Shown here one piece after another: positions 40,501-49,496 of a DNA stretch of 64,000 nt (position 1 is the first letter of the stretch; every line of letters begins with the position of its first letter). The DNA comes from Bradyrhizobium iriomotense. Lineage in GTDB: Bacteria > Pseudomonadota > Alphaproteobacteria > Rhizobiales > Xanthobacteraceae. A program made the translations under genes and the position numbers. The notes beneath the pieces were generated by a model that saw only the letters and a list, made by a program, of their open reading frames with translations, was not told where the DNA came from and searched no databases. The stretch is from assembly GCF_030160715.1 (NCBI RefSeq), contig NZ_BSOW01000019.1, forward strand, positions 62,001 to 126,000, in the 5' to 3' direction.

Positions 40501-42462
40501 ATGGGTTCCGGCATGAACAAGATTCCGCAACCGAGCGACCGCGGTTCGGTCGATCAGGAGCAGTTCCTCAAGATCCTCTCCCGCGAGGAGGCGCTGGCGC
40601 GCTTTGAAGCGGCGCTGTTCCCCCGCGCGCTGCCGAGCGAGATCCGCACGCTTGCGGCTGCGCTCGGACGCGCACTCGCCGAAGACATTTTTGCGCCGAT
40701 CGACGTGCCGCCCTTCGACCGCTCCAATGTCGACGGCTTTGCCATCCGCTCCGCAGATCTTGCCGCGGCGAGCGAGGCCGCGCCCGTGCGTCTCGCCCTA
40801 AACGGCGAGATCATCGCCTGCGGCACGGCGCCGGTGCTACAGGTCGCCTCCGGCACGGCGACGGCGATCGCAACCGGCGGCCCGCTGCCGCGCGGCGCCG
40901 ATGCTGTGGTCATGGTCGAGCACACCCAGCCGGCGGGAACGGGCGCGATCGAGGTCCGGCGCGCGGCTTCGCCGGGCCAGTTCGTGTCCTATGCCGGCTC
41001 GGACATCGCGCGCGCCGAAGCCTTGCTGCGCAGTGGCACCATCATCGGCTCGCGCGAGATCGGAATGCTCGCGGCCTGCGGCATTGCCGAGGTCAAGGTC
41101 GTGCGGAGGCCGCGCGTTGCGGTCGTCTCGACCGGCGACGAGCTGGTGCAACCCGGCGAGGTGCTCGCGCCCCCTGCGATCTACGACACCAATGGCGCGA
41201 TCGTCGCGGCTGCGATCGACGAGAACGGCGGCGCGGCGCATTTCGTCGGCGCCATTCCGGACGACGAGGCCAAGCTCGAGGCGGCGATGCGCGAGGCGCT
41301 GGCGGAGGCCGACATGCTGGTGCTGTCGGGCGGCACGTCGAAAGGGGCGGGCGATGTGTCCCATCGCATTATCGGACGCCTCGGCCAGCCCGGCATCATC
41401 GCCCACGGCGTCGCGCTCAAGCCCGGCAAGCCGCTGTGCCTTGCGGTCTGCGACGGCAAGCCGGTGGTGATCCTGCCGGGCTTTCCGACCTCTGCGATGT
41501 TCACCTTCCACGACATGATCGTGCCGGTGTTACGGCGGATGGCGGGCCTGCCGCCGCGTGCGGATGCCAAAGTGAGTGCGATGGTGCCCGTGCGCATCGC
41601 CTCCGAGCTTGGCCGCACCGAGTTCGTGATGGTGTCGCTGGTCGAGGCCAGGGACGGATTGATCGCCTACCCCTCGGGAAAGGGCTCCGGCGCGATCACG
41701 TCCTTCGCGCAGGCAGACGGATTTTTGCGCATCGATGCGCTCGCCGACCAGATGCCGGCGGGCACCGAGGCCGAGGTGACGCTGTTCACGCCGCATGTGC
41801 GCGTGCCCGATCTCGTCATCATCGGCAGCCATTGCACCGGGCTCGATCTCGTCACCGCGCCGCTTGCGCGTGCGGGCTTGAGCGTGCGCTCAATTGCGGT
41901 GGGCAGTCTCGGCGGTCTGGCGGCGGCGCGGCGCGGCGAGTGCGATCTCGCGCCGATCCATCTGTTCGACGAGAAGACCGAGACCTACAACACGCCCTAT
42001 CTCGCCGACGGGCTCGAACTGGTGCCGGGCTGGCGGCGGATGCAGGGCATCGTGTTCCGTCTGGGCGACAGGCGTTTCGAGGGCTTTAGCGCAAAGGACG
42101 CCGTCGCTGTGGCGCTCGCCGATCCCGCCTGCATCATGGTCAACCGCAACCAGGGCGCCGGCACGCGCATCCTGATCGACCGCCTGCTCGGCGGCGCGCG
42201 GCCCGAAGGCTATTGGAATCAGCCGCGCTCGCACAATGCGGTGGCTGCCGCGGTGGCGCAGCATCGCGCCGACTGGGGCATGACCATCGCGCCGGTCGCC
42301 CATGCATCCGGCCTCGGTTTCATTCCGCTTGCAGAGGAGCATTATGATTTCGCGCTGGTGAGCGCGCGCAAGCAGCGCCGGGCGGTGCAGGCTTTTCTGG
42401 ATGCGCTTGCCTCGGACGAAAGCCGCGCGGCGCTGTCGCGGGCCGGATTCCGGCCGGCGTAA
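40501..42462 (+). CDS. MoeA fused to a periplasmic-binding-like domain
   Basis: A 653-residue two-part protein. Residues about 20-425 are MoeA: PPFDRSNVDGFAI, TGGPLPRGADAVVM, STGDELVQPGE and SGGTSKGAGDVSH are all intact, so metal insertion into molybdopterin should work. Residues about 440-650 are a PBP_like domain (GSHCTGLDLVTAPLARAGLS, MVNRNQGAGTRILIDRLLGG) like that of the regulator at 36105, and may bind the oxyanion delivered. It starts one base after the degenerate MoeA gene. Next to a tungstate importer it could be a W-specific insertase. Confidence 0.88.
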   Translation: MGSGMNKIPQPSDRGSVDQEQFLKILSREEALARFEAALFPRALPSEIRTLAAALGRALAEDIFAPIDVPPFDRSNVDGFAIRSADLAAASEAAPVRLALNGEIIACGTAPVLQVASGTATAIATGGPLPRGADAVVMVEHTQPAGTGAIEVRRAASPGQFVSYAGSDIARAEALLRSGTIIGSREIGMLAACGIAEVKVVRRPRVAVVSTGDELVQPGEVLAPPAIYDTNGAIVAAAIDENGGAAHFVGAIPDDEAKLEAAMREALAEADMLVLSGGTSKGAGDVSHRIIGRLGQPGIIAHGVALKPGKPLCLAVCDGKPVVILPGFPTSAMFTFHDMIVPVLRRMAGLPPRADAKVSAMVPVRIASELGRTEFVMVSLVEARDGLIAYPSGKGSGAITSFAQADGFLRIDALADQMPAGTEAEVTLFTPHVRVPDLVIIGSHCTGLDLVTAPLARAGLSVRSIAVGSLGGLAAARRGECDLAPIHLFDEKTETYNTPYLADGLELVPGWRRMQGIVFRLGDRRFEGFSAKDAVAVALADPACIMVNRNQGAGTRILIDRLLGGARPEGYWNQPRSHNAVAAAVAQHRADWGMTIAPVAHASGLGFIPLAEEHYDFALVSARKQRRAVQAFLDALASDESRAALSRAGFRPA

Positions 42463-42505
42463 ATCAGTAAATCAAGAGAGAGAACCGGTAGCATCTGCTC
42501 GATGG

Positions 42506-42760
42506 CTATGACGCCTGGATCGTGCCGCTCGCGGCCTGATCAGGCTGCGCCCGTAGGCGTTCGCGCTCTTCCGCCTCGGCAAGTGCGCGCTGTGCCGCGG
42601 GCGGAAGTGGTTTGGTATCCGGCGGGACCTCGACGAGCTTGTCGGCGCCGGTGGTCAGCCGCGCAAGGTACTGCGAGTCGGCGATGAAGATCGCGATATC
42701 GAGCGCGAAGTTGACCGCGCGGACAAGGAATACCAGGAAGCCCCAGACAATCTCGATCAT
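42506..42760 (-). CDS. Small membrane protein, hypothetical
   Basis: An 84-residue protein. One hydrophobic helix spans about residues 3-28 (EIVWGFLVFLVRAVNFALDI); a charged, Pro- and Glu-rich tail follows (PPAAQRALAEAEERERLRAQ). ATG 42760 is used; the frame starts at a TTG further out. The ribosome-binding site is weak. No family is recognised. It is convergent with the MoeA fusion. Confidence 0.45.
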   Translation of the reverse strand: MIEIVWGFLVFLVRAVNFALDIAIFIADSQYLARLTTGADKLVEVPPDTKPLPPAAQRALAEAEERERLRAQPDQAASGTIQAS

Positions 42761-42884
42761 CACCGTCAACCGGTAAAGGTATCGAACGATCCTTGGTCGC
42801 GCTGCGGCTCAACCCGGTTCAGGGTACGTCCGGCCCGTGAACTCGCCGCCCTGCCACAGCGACCAATGTGGCGAGGATCAACCC

Positions 42885-43193
42885 ATGCCCCTGTCGTCCC
42901 AGCTCAATTTCCGCATGATCGCCGCCTTTGTCGCGGCCGCCGGCACGCTGTTCTGGCTCTACACCTTCTATGCCATCGCGCACGTCCCGCCGGGTGACGG
43001 CACCGGGTTTCAATGGCTCGCGGTGTTTCCGCTCGGGATGATCTTCGCCCTGTTCTTCCTGCCGGCCTGGCTGCTGGTCGCGATTGGTCGGCTGCCGCGA
43101 TTTACGATGCTTTTTGGCCTCTGCGGCCTGATCGCCTTTGCGATCGTGTGGGCGCAATTGCTGACCGAATTCCCCAAAATCCAACTTTATTGA
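42885..43193 (+). CDS. Small membrane protein, hypothetical
   Basis: A 102-residue protein with three hydrophobic helices, about residues 10-30, 42-66 and 70-92. The start ATG 42885 follows GAGGATCAA. Its end overlaps the mobA stop by 7 bases on the other strand. No family is recognised; composition is that of an ordinary integral membrane protein. Confidence 0.55.
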   Translation: MPLSSQLNFRMIAAFVAAAGTLFWLYTFYAIAHVPPGDGTGFQWLAVFPLGMIFALFFLPAWLLVAIGRLPRFTMLFGLCGLIAFAIVWAQLLTEFPKIQLY

Positions 43194-43834
43194 GCTGAAC
43201 GCTCATCCAGCGCCGCCAACCGCTCGGCTTCCGCGATGTCTTCGACCGTGTTGGCGTTGAAGAACGGATCGAGCGGCTCCATCGGCCAAGTCACCGTTGC
43301 GAGCGGATAGCGCGCGGTCCAGCGGTCGATCTTGCGGATGTCTTCGACGACGAGAGCTTGACGCAATTCGTCGCGCAAGGCGACGCGCCACAATCCGATC
43401 ACCGGATGCGACTGCTCGCCGGACGCGGCGACGGCGAGCTGCGCATTGTCTGCCGCGCGCGCCGCATGCAGGCGTGCGACGAGATCGCGCGGCAGGAAAG
43501 GGCAGTCGCCGGCGGCGCTCAAAACCCATTTGATGCCGGGCCGGTTCGTCGCGGTCCAGTCGAGCGCGGCGAGAATGCCGGCGAGCGGCCCGGGATAGCC
43601 CGGCACGTCATCGGCGACGACGGTCAATCCGAACGCGGAAAAACGCAAAGGCTCGCCATTGGCGTTGAGGATCAGCCCGTCACATTGCGGCTTCAGGCGC
43701 GCGATCACGCGCTCCAGGATAGTGCGGCCGCCAATCGTTCGCATCGGCTTGTCGCCGCCGCCCATGCGCCGCGCGAGGCCGCCTGCGAGCAGCACGCCCA
43801 CGGTGGGCGGAATCTCAGTCGTCACCACCTTCAC
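43187..43834 (-). CDS. mobA: Molybdenum cofactor guanylyltransferase MobA
   Basis: A 215-residue nucleotidyltransferase that joins GMP to molybdopterin to make the bis-MGD cofactor used by formate dehydrogenase. The GTP loop GVLLAGGLARRMGGGDKPM is near residue 10-28, with TILERVIARLKPQCD following and WVLSAAGDCPFLPRDLVARL carrying the metal-binding Asp. Start is GTG, at 43834 or a few codons later, overlapping the end of fdhD by about 20 bases. The overlap couples them. Confidence 0.9.
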   Translation of the reverse strand: MKVVTTEIPPTVGVLLAGGLARRMGGGDKPMRTIGGRTILERVIARLKPQCDGLILNANGEPLRFSAFGLTVVADDVPGYPGPLAGILAALDWTATNRPGIKWVLSAAGDCPFLPRDLVARLHAARAADNAQLAVAASGEQSHPVIGLWRVALRDELRQALVVEDIRKIDRWTARYPLATVTWPMEPLDPFFNANTVEDIAEAERLAALDERSAQ

Positions 43835-44705
43835 CCTTGCGCTTGTGCTTGGCCGACTCCTCCTCGACATAAGCGAGGTTCTGGTCGTAGACGATGCGCT
43901 CTTCGCCTGCGAGCGCGATGAAGCGCTTGCCGCGGGTGCGTCCGATCAGCGTCAGCCCGACCTGGCGGGCGAGATCGACGCCCCATGCGGTGAAGCCGGA
44001 GCGCGACACCAGGATGGGGATGCCCATCCGTACCGTCTTGATCACCATCTCGGAAGTCAGCCGGCCCGTGGTGTAGAGGATCTTGTCGGAGGCCTCGACG
44101 CCGTGGCGGTACATCCAGCCCGCGATCTTGTCGACGGCGTTGTGGCGGCCGACATCCTCGGTGTAGCAGAGCGGCGTGCCCTCCTTGCACAGCACGCAGC
44201 CATGGATCGCGCCGGCCTCGAGATAGAGCGAGGGCATGGTGTTGATGGTCTGCGTCATCTGGTAGAGCCAGGAGGTGCGCAGCTCGGCCTTCGGCAGCGC
44301 CACGCTTTCCACCGCTTCCAGCAGGTCGCCGAATGCCGTGCCTTGCGCACAGCCCGAGGTCTGCGTGCGCTTCTTCAGCTTCGCCTCGAAATTGGTGTGA
44401 TGCGAGGTGCGCACCACGACGACCTGGAGGTCGTCGTCATATTCGACCTCGGTGACGACGTCGCTGTATTTCAGCATGTTCTGGTTGAGGAGATAGCCGA
44501 GCGCCAGATACTCCGGATAGTCGCCGATCGTCATCATGGTGACGATCTCCTGGGCGTTGAGATAGAGTGTCAACGGCCGCTCCATCGGCACCTTGGTCTC
44601 GATCCTCGCGCCGGCCTGGTCGACGCCCACGACGCTCTGCGTCAGGCGCGGATCGTCCGGGTTCGGGACGATCAGGGGGACCGGGGCTTTGTCGATCTTC
44701 ATCAT
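43815..44705 (-). CDS. fdhD: Formate dehydrogenase accessory sulfurtransferase FdhD
   Basis: A 296-residue protein that carries sulfur to the Mo/W-bis-MGD cofactor of formate dehydrogenase. The catalytic pair is C170 and C173 in GAIHGCVLCKEG. GRHNAVDKIAGW and KILYTTGRLTSEMV, then SRSGFTAWGVDLARQ, are family motifs. mobA overlaps its end. It is needed by the enzyme at 49497-53965 and may receive sulfur from the TusA-like protein at 46758. Confidence 0.95.
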   Translation of the reverse strand: MMKIDKAPVPLIVPNPDDPRLTQSVVGVDQAGARIETKVPMERPLTLYLNAQEIVTMMTIGDYPEYLALGYLLNQNMLKYSDVVTEVEYDDDLQVVVVRTSHHTNFEAKLKKRTQTSGCAQGTAFGDLLEAVESVALPKAELRTSWLYQMTQTINTMPSLYLEAGAIHGCVLCKEGTPLCYTEDVGRHNAVDKIAGWMYRHGVEASDKILYTTGRLTSEMVIKTVRMGIPILVSRSGFTAWGVDLARQVGLTLIGRTRGKRFIALAGEERIVYDQNLAYVEEESAKHKRKGEGGDD

Positions 44706-44780
44706 GGGCGCGAGGTTAGCATGACATTCGGCTCAGGCCGATATAAGCATGGTGGGGAGAAAACGAAATGCCGCCTCCCT

Positions 44781-44866
44781 CGTCATTGCGAGGAGCGCAG
44801 CGACGAAGCAATCCAGACCGTTGCCGCTGGGGGATTCTGGATTGCTTCGCTTTGCTCGCAATGACG
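44781..44866. repeat. 86-base palindromic intergenic element
   Basis: The ends CGTCATTGCGAG and CTCGCAATGACG are a perfect inverted repeat, and an inner pair CGAAGCAATCCAGA/TCTGGATTGCTTCG folds within it, leaving a short loop. It lies in the 213-base gap between fdhD and mobB. A half copy is at 54191-54230. This is the common Bradyrhizobium-type REP-like element, known to me as frequent in intergenic DNA. Confidence 0.75.
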
Positions 44867-44918
44867 GTGGAAGCGGCGGTTCCACATACCGCCTGCGCCT
44901 CGCGGAGAAAGAACTGGA

Positions 44919-45446
44919 ATGAAAATCATCGGCCTGGCGGGGTGGAGCGGAGCGGGCAAGACCACGCTGTTGACGCGGCTGATTCCGCATTTCAATGCGC
45001 AAGGCCTGCGCGTCTCCGTGATCAAGCATGCCCATCACCAGTTCGACGTCGACGTGCCCGGCAAGGATTCCTGGCGCCATCGCGAGGCGGGTGCGGCCGA
45101 GGTGCTGGTGGCTTCCGAGAAACGCTGGGCGCTGATGCATGAGCTGCGCGGTGCGGCCGAGCCGCGGTTGCCGGAACTGCTCGCAAAGCTGTCGGCGGTC
45201 GACCTCGTCGTGGTCGAAGGTTTCAAGCGCGAACCGCATCGCAAGATCGAGGTGCACCGCGCTGCCAATGCCAAGCCGCTACTGTTTCCCGACGATCCCG
45301 GCATCGTCGGGATTGCAACCGACGTTGCGGTTGAAACCAGGCTGCCGACGGTCCATCTCGATGATATCCCGGCAGTGGCCGCGCTCGTCTTGCGCTCCGC
45401 AATGCCGGCCGACGAGGCGATGGCAAAGAGCGCGCTCGCGCGCTGA
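44919..45446 (+). CDS. mobB: Molybdopterin-guanine dinucleotide biosynthesis adaptor MobB
   Basis: A 175-residue GTP-binding protein that supports MobA. The P-loop GLAGWSGAGKTTLLTRL is at residues 5-21, with VIKHAHHQFDVDVPGKDSW and VDLVVVEGFKREPHRKIEV following. Start ATG 44919. It lies 9 bases before the next moeA. Its role is cofactor maturation in the cytoplasm. Confidence 0.93.
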   Translation: MKIIGLAGWSGAGKTTLLTRLIPHFNAQGLRVSVIKHAHHQFDVDVPGKDSWRHREAGAAEVLVASEKRWALMHELRGAAEPRLPELLAKLSAVDLVVVEGFKREPHRKIEVHRAANAKPLLFPDDPGIVGIATDVAVETRLPTVHLDDIPAVAALVLRSAMPADEAMAKSALAR

Positions 45447-45455
45447 CGAGGCATC

Positions 45456-46712
45456 ATGGCGCAACTGTCCGACGATTGCTTTGCCTTCGGTGGGCCGATG
45501 ATGTCGGTCGATGACGCCGTCGGCCTGATCGCGGCCCGCGTCAACGCGATCGCCGACATCGAGACCGTGGCGCTGGTGGATGCCGACGGACGGGTGCTCG
45601 CGCGCGACATCGTCGCGCCGCTGCCGCTGCCGCCATTCACCAATTCCGCGGTCGACGGCTATGCGGTACGCAATGCGGACCTGCCGCAAGCGAACGCAGA
45701 AGAGTTTCCGCTCGACGGTCGTATCGCGGCTGGCAGTGCCGCCGATCATCCGATCAAGCCCGGCCATACCGCGCGCATCTTCACGGGCGCGCCGATGCCG
45801 CAGGGGGCCGAGACCGTCTTCATGCAGGAGGACGTGCGGATTGATGAGAGCGGCAGGATCGTTCTGCCGCCTGGGCTCAAGCCCGGCGCCAACGTCCGGC
45901 CCGCCGGCGAGGACATTCCGCAAGGCCACGTCGCCTTGCGCGCCGGCCAGCGCTTGCGGCCACAACATGTCGCGCTCGCCGCCGCCTTCGGCCTGACCAC
46001 GCTTGACGTCGTCAGACGCATCCGCGTCGCGGTGTTCTCGACCGGCGACGAGCTGGTCTCGCCGGGCGAAGTGCGCGCGCCTTCGCAACTGTTCGACTCC
46101 AACCGCTTCATGCTGATGGCGATGCTGCGCCGGCTCGGCTGCGAGGTCTCTGATCTCGGTATCTTGCGCGACGCGCAAGCCTTGCTCGCGGACGGGCTGA
46201 AGCGGGTCGCAGGCCAGCATGACCTGATCCTCACCACCGGCGGTGTGTCGACCGGCGAGGAGGATCACGTCAAGGCCGCTGTCGAGAGCATCGGCACGCT
46301 GGTGCTGTGGCGAATGGCGATCAAGCCGGGCCGGCCCGTCGCGATGGGCATCATCGGCGGTACGCCGCTGATCGGCTTGCCCGGCAATCCCGTCGCGAGC
46401 TTCGTCACCTTCGTCCATGTGGTGCGGCCGACGGTGCTGGCGCTCGCGGGCGGCCTGCCGGAGCCGCTGCTTCCGATTCCCGTGCGCGCCGCCTTCACCT
46501 ACAAGAAGAAGGAGGGCCGACGCGAATATGTGCGCGTCTCCTTGCGCAAGGCCGAGGACGGCGCGCTCGAGGCCATCAAGTTTCCACGCGAGGGCGCAGG
46601 GCTTCTGTCCTCTCTCGTCGAGACGGATGGGTTGGTCGAGCTCGGCGAGGCGGTGACGCGGGTCGAGCCCGGTCAGAGCATCGGGTTTCTATCCTACGCC
46701 AACATGATCTGA
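45456..46712 (+). CDS. moeA: Molybdopterin molybdotransferase MoeA
   Basis: A 418-residue MoeA. PPFTNSAVDGYAVRNAD, IFTGAPMPQGAETVFMQED, STGDELVSPGE and TTGGVSTGEEDH hold all expected metal-insertion residues, unlike the copy at 39393. It is the best candidate for the housekeeping Mo insertase; two relatives lie 3-6 kb upstream beside the tungstate importer. Typical length (about 410). Confidence 0.93.
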   Translation: MAQLSDDCFAFGGPMMSVDDAVGLIAARVNAIADIETVALVDADGRVLARDIVAPLPLPPFTNSAVDGYAVRNADLPQANAEEFPLDGRIAAGSAADHPIKPGHTARIFTGAPMPQGAETVFMQEDVRIDESGRIVLPPGLKPGANVRPAGEDIPQGHVALRAGQRLRPQHVALAAAFGLTTLDVVRRIRVAVFSTGDELVSPGEVRAPSQLFDSNRFMLMAMLRRLGCEVSDLGILRDAQALLADGLKRVAGQHDLILTTGGVSTGEEDHVKAAVESIGTLVLWRMAIKPGRPVAMGIIGGTPLIGLPGNPVASFVTFVHVVRPTVLALAGGLPEPLLPIPVRAAFTYKKKEGRREYVRVSLRKAEDGALEAIKFPREGAGLLSSLVETDGLVELGEAVTRVEPGQSIGFLSYANMI

Positions 46713-46757
46713 GCGTCGTGCATTGACGCTCCCGACCCGCCTCGCCATGGTGCCGCC

Positions 46758-47021
46758 ATGACCAGAACGACTCTCGATCTCACCGGCCTGAAATGCCCGT
46801 TGCCGGCCTTGAAGACGCGCAAGGCGCTGAAGCCTTTGCGCGCAGGGGATCAGCTTGAAGTCCACTGCACCGATCCCCTGTCGGTGATCGACATTCCGAA
46901 TCTGATCCGCGAGACCGGCGACAAGGTGGAGATCACCGAGCGCAACGACGCGCGTATCGTGTTTTTGATAGAAAAGGCGAATGGTCCGATAGAAGAGTCA
47001 AATGACGCGGTGCACTCTTAA
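46758..47021 (+). CDS. TusA-like sulfurtransferase
   Basis: An 87-residue protein with the TusA fold. LDLTGLKCPLPALKTRKALK contains the CPxP catalytic cysteine (C14), and HCTDPLSVIDIPNLIRETGD is the second half. Placement among Mo/W cofactor genes suggests it feeds sulfur to FdhD or to cofactor thiolation, instead of tRNA thiolation. That role is inferred. Confidence 0.88.
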   Translation: MTRTTLDLTGLKCPLPALKTRKALKPLRAGDQLEVHCTDPLSVIDIPNLIRETGDKVEITERNDARIVFLIEKANGPIEESNDAVHS

Positions 47022-47317
47022 ATTGCGGATTTCTACTTTCGTCTATCGACATTGCCGCGCCGGTAATTGGCTCTCCGCATCGGCACCCAACTTGTGCTAT
47101 CCGCATTCATGCGCGTGGTTCGATGGGCCAAGGGACATCGCCCATCGGCGTCCGGCATAAGACCTCCCTTAAAGGGGTTAGACATCTCGTATGCGCTTCG
47201 TGATCCCGGCGCATGTCGATGGTGAATTGCGGCGCAATCAGCAAGCTGGAGCGCGCGGGCTGAGGAACGGGATCGCAGCAGCAGGCGCTCAGAAGGGCGG
47301 CTGCAGGGGAGGATTGT

Positions 47318-48970
47318 ATGGCTACAGTTGAAAGCGCTGGGAGACTTTCGAGCGCTGGCGCGGGAATTCTCGATCGCGAGCGCACGATCGCGACGGCCGG
47401 CTTCAATCGCTGGCTGGTGCCGCCGGCCGCACTTTGCATCCATCTGTGCATCGGCATGGCCTACGGCTTCTCGGTGTTCTGGCTGCCGCTCTCCCGCGCG
47501 ATCGGGTTGACTGCGCCGAAGGCCTGCCCGGACATTTCGTTGTGGCAGGAGCTCTTCACCACGACGTGCGACTGGAAGGTCGCAAGCCTGGGGTGGATGT
47601 ACACACTGTTCTTCGTCGTCCTCGGCCTCTCCGCGGCGATGTGGGGCGGCTGGCTCGAGCGGGCCGGGCCGCGCAAGGCGGGCTTCGTGGCGGCCTGCTG
47701 CTGGTGCGGCGGCCTCCTGCTCGGCGCCATCGGCATCTATCTCCACCAGCTCTGGATCATGTGGCTCGGCTCCGGCGTGATTGGCGGCATCGGCCTCGGG
47801 CTCGGCTACATCTCGCCGGTGTCGACGCTGGTGAAATGGTTCCCGGACCGGCGCGGCATGGCGACCGGCATGGCCATCATGGGCTTCGGCGGCGGCGCCA
47901 TGATCGGCGCGCCGCTGGCCAACTGGCTGATGGACTTTTTCAAGACTCCGACCTCGGTCGGCGTCTGGGAAACCTTCCTCACCATGGGCATCATCTATCT
48001 CGTCTTCATGATGATCGGCGCGTTCCGTTATCGTCTGCCGCCGACCGGCTGGAAGCCGGAGGGCTGGACGCCGCCGAGCGAGAAGAAGACGATGATCTCC
48101 GAGCATCACGTCCATCTCAACAACGCGCACAAGACGCCGCAGTTCTGGCTGATCTGGGGTGTGCTGTGCCTCAACGTGTCGGCCGGCATCGGCGTCATCG
48201 GCATGGCTTCGCCGATGCTCCAGGAGATCTTCGCCGGCAAGCTGATCGGCCTTCCGGACGTCGGCTTCAATGCGTTAAACGCCGCGCAAAAGGCGCAGAT
48301 CGCCGGCATCGCCGCGGGCTTCGCAGGCCTGCTGTCACTGTTCAACATCGGCGGTCGCTTCTTCTGGGCCTCGCTGTCGGACTATATGGGCCGCAAGAAC
48401 ACCTACTATACGTTCTTCATCCTCGGCATCGTGCTCTACGCACTGGCGCCGACCTTTGCAGCGATGGGCTCAAAACTGCTCTTCGTGCTCGGCTTCGGCA
48501 TCATCTTGTCGATGTATGGCGGCGGCTTCGCCACCGTGCCGGCCTATCTTGCCGACATGTTCGGGACCCAGTTCGTCGGCGCCATCCACGGACGGCTGCT
48601 GACGGCGTGGTCGACTGCTGGCATCATCGGTCCCGTCGTCGTCAACTACATCCGCGAGTTCCAGCTCGCGGCGGGCGTGCCGCGTGACCAGCTCTACAAC
48701 ACCACCATGTACATTCTCTGCGCGATGCTGATCGCGGGTCTGATCTGCAACCATCTGGTCAAGCCGGTCGATCCGAAATGGTACATGAGCGAAGCGGAGG
48801 TGGCGAAGCTCCAGGCCTCGACCGCGGGCGCGAATACCGGGCAGACCGGCTCGTTCGGGATCGGCACGGGCGGCCTCGACGGCAAGGCGGCGCTGTTCTG
48901 GCTGTTCGTTGCGGTTCCGCTGGCCTACGGCGTCTACAAGACGCTCGAAAGCGCGGTGAAGATCTTCTGA
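47318..48970 (+). CDS. OFA family MFS transporter (oxalate/formate antiporter type)
   Basis: A 550-residue protein with 12 hydrophobic helices. GGIGLGLGYISPVSTLVKWF and PDRRGMATGMAIMGFGGGAM match the OFA group. The long middle loop near residues 245-270 carries KPEGWTPPSEKKT. AGGGGAGG precedes the ATG. It lies upstream of the formate dehydrogenase genes and could move formate or oxalate; the direction and substrate are inferred. The 296-base gap before it shows no gene. Confidence 0.85.
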   Translation: MATVESAGRLSSAGAGILDRERTIATAGFNRWLVPPAALCIHLCIGMAYGFSVFWLPLSRAIGLTAPKACPDISLWQELFTTTCDWKVASLGWMYTLFFVVLGLSAAMWGGWLERAGPRKAGFVAACCWCGGLLLGAIGIYLHQLWIMWLGSGVIGGIGLGLGYISPVSTLVKWFPDRRGMATGMAIMGFGGGAMIGAPLANWLMDFFKTPTSVGVWETFLTMGIIYLVFMMIGAFRYRLPPTGWKPEGWTPPSEKKTMISEHHVHLNNAHKTPQFWLIWGVLCLNVSAGIGVIGMASPMLQEIFAGKLIGLPDVGFNALNAAQKAQIAGIAAGFAGLLSLFNIGGRFFWASLSDYMGRKNTYYTFFILGIVLYALAPTFAAMGSKLLFVLGFGIILSMYGGGFATVPAYLADMFGTQFVGAIHGRLLTAWSTAGIIGPVVVNYIREFQLAAGVPRDQLYNTTMYILCAMLIAGLICNHLVKPVDPKWYMSEAEVAKLQASTAGANTGQTGSFGIGTGGLDGKAALFWLFVAVPLAYGVYKTLESAVKIF

Positions 48971-49061
48971 TCTTTAAACCCACATCATTGCGGGATGCTG
49001 AACACTCGACATCCCGCGATGCTCGTCTTTCAAGTCAAGAATGGGATCTAGGGGGATTCTT

Positions 49062-49343
49062 ATGCTTCGCACCCGTATCTGTATTGCCGCCATGCTGCTG
49101 GCCGCAAACCTTCATGCCGCGTCCGCGCAAACCGCGGCGGCACCTGCCACCACAGCGCCGGCCGCGACGACCGAGGCCAAGCCGGGCAAGATCAAGCTCA
49201 CCATGCAGAAGCTCAAGGACATGAAGGCCAAGTGGGCGGCCAACAAGCCGAAGCTGAAAGCATGCCGCGCCGAGGTGAAATCGAAGGGCCTTACGGGCGA
49301 CGACCGCTGGTTCTACATCGAAGAGTGCATGAGCAAGACCTGA
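49062..49343 (+). CDS. PsiF-like small secreted protein
   Basis: A 93-residue protein with a signal peptide (ICIAAMLLAANLHAASAQ) and an Ala/Thr-rich linker. The end KPKLKACRAEVKSKGLTGDD, then RWFYIEECMSKT, resembles the PsiF repeat KACxxEAKxKGLKGDERxxFxxxCL. Start ATG 49062 is chosen at the signal peptide; a start 21 bases earlier is possible. PsiF proteins are phosphate-starvation induced; the role here is unknown. Confidence 0.65.
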   Translation: MLRTRICIAAMLLAANLHAASAQTAAAPATTAPAATTEAKPGKIKLTMQKLKDMKAKWAANKPKLKACRAEVKSKGLTGDDRWFYIEECMSKT

Positions 49344-49439
49344 GGCCATGGCCGCTCGAATCGGGTGAGGGGGCGTGGAGCTTTGGCAGGCTGCATGCCC
49401 CTTAAATGCTTATTGGAACATAAGAATTATCTTGGCATC

Positions 49440-49449
49440 TGGTATACCA
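49440..49449. promoter_or_regulatory. Palindrome TGGTATACCA upstream of formate dehydrogenase
   Basis: A 10-base perfect palindrome 47 bases before the beta-subunit start, beside TTGGCA at 49432-49437, which could be a -35 element. Such TATAC palindromes are typical of GntR-type operators; the FDH regulator itself is not in the window. Confidence 0.4.
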
Positions 49450-49496
49450 ATGGCTAGACTTGGAGTTGTTCTAAAGAAGGGATACGAGACGCATCG

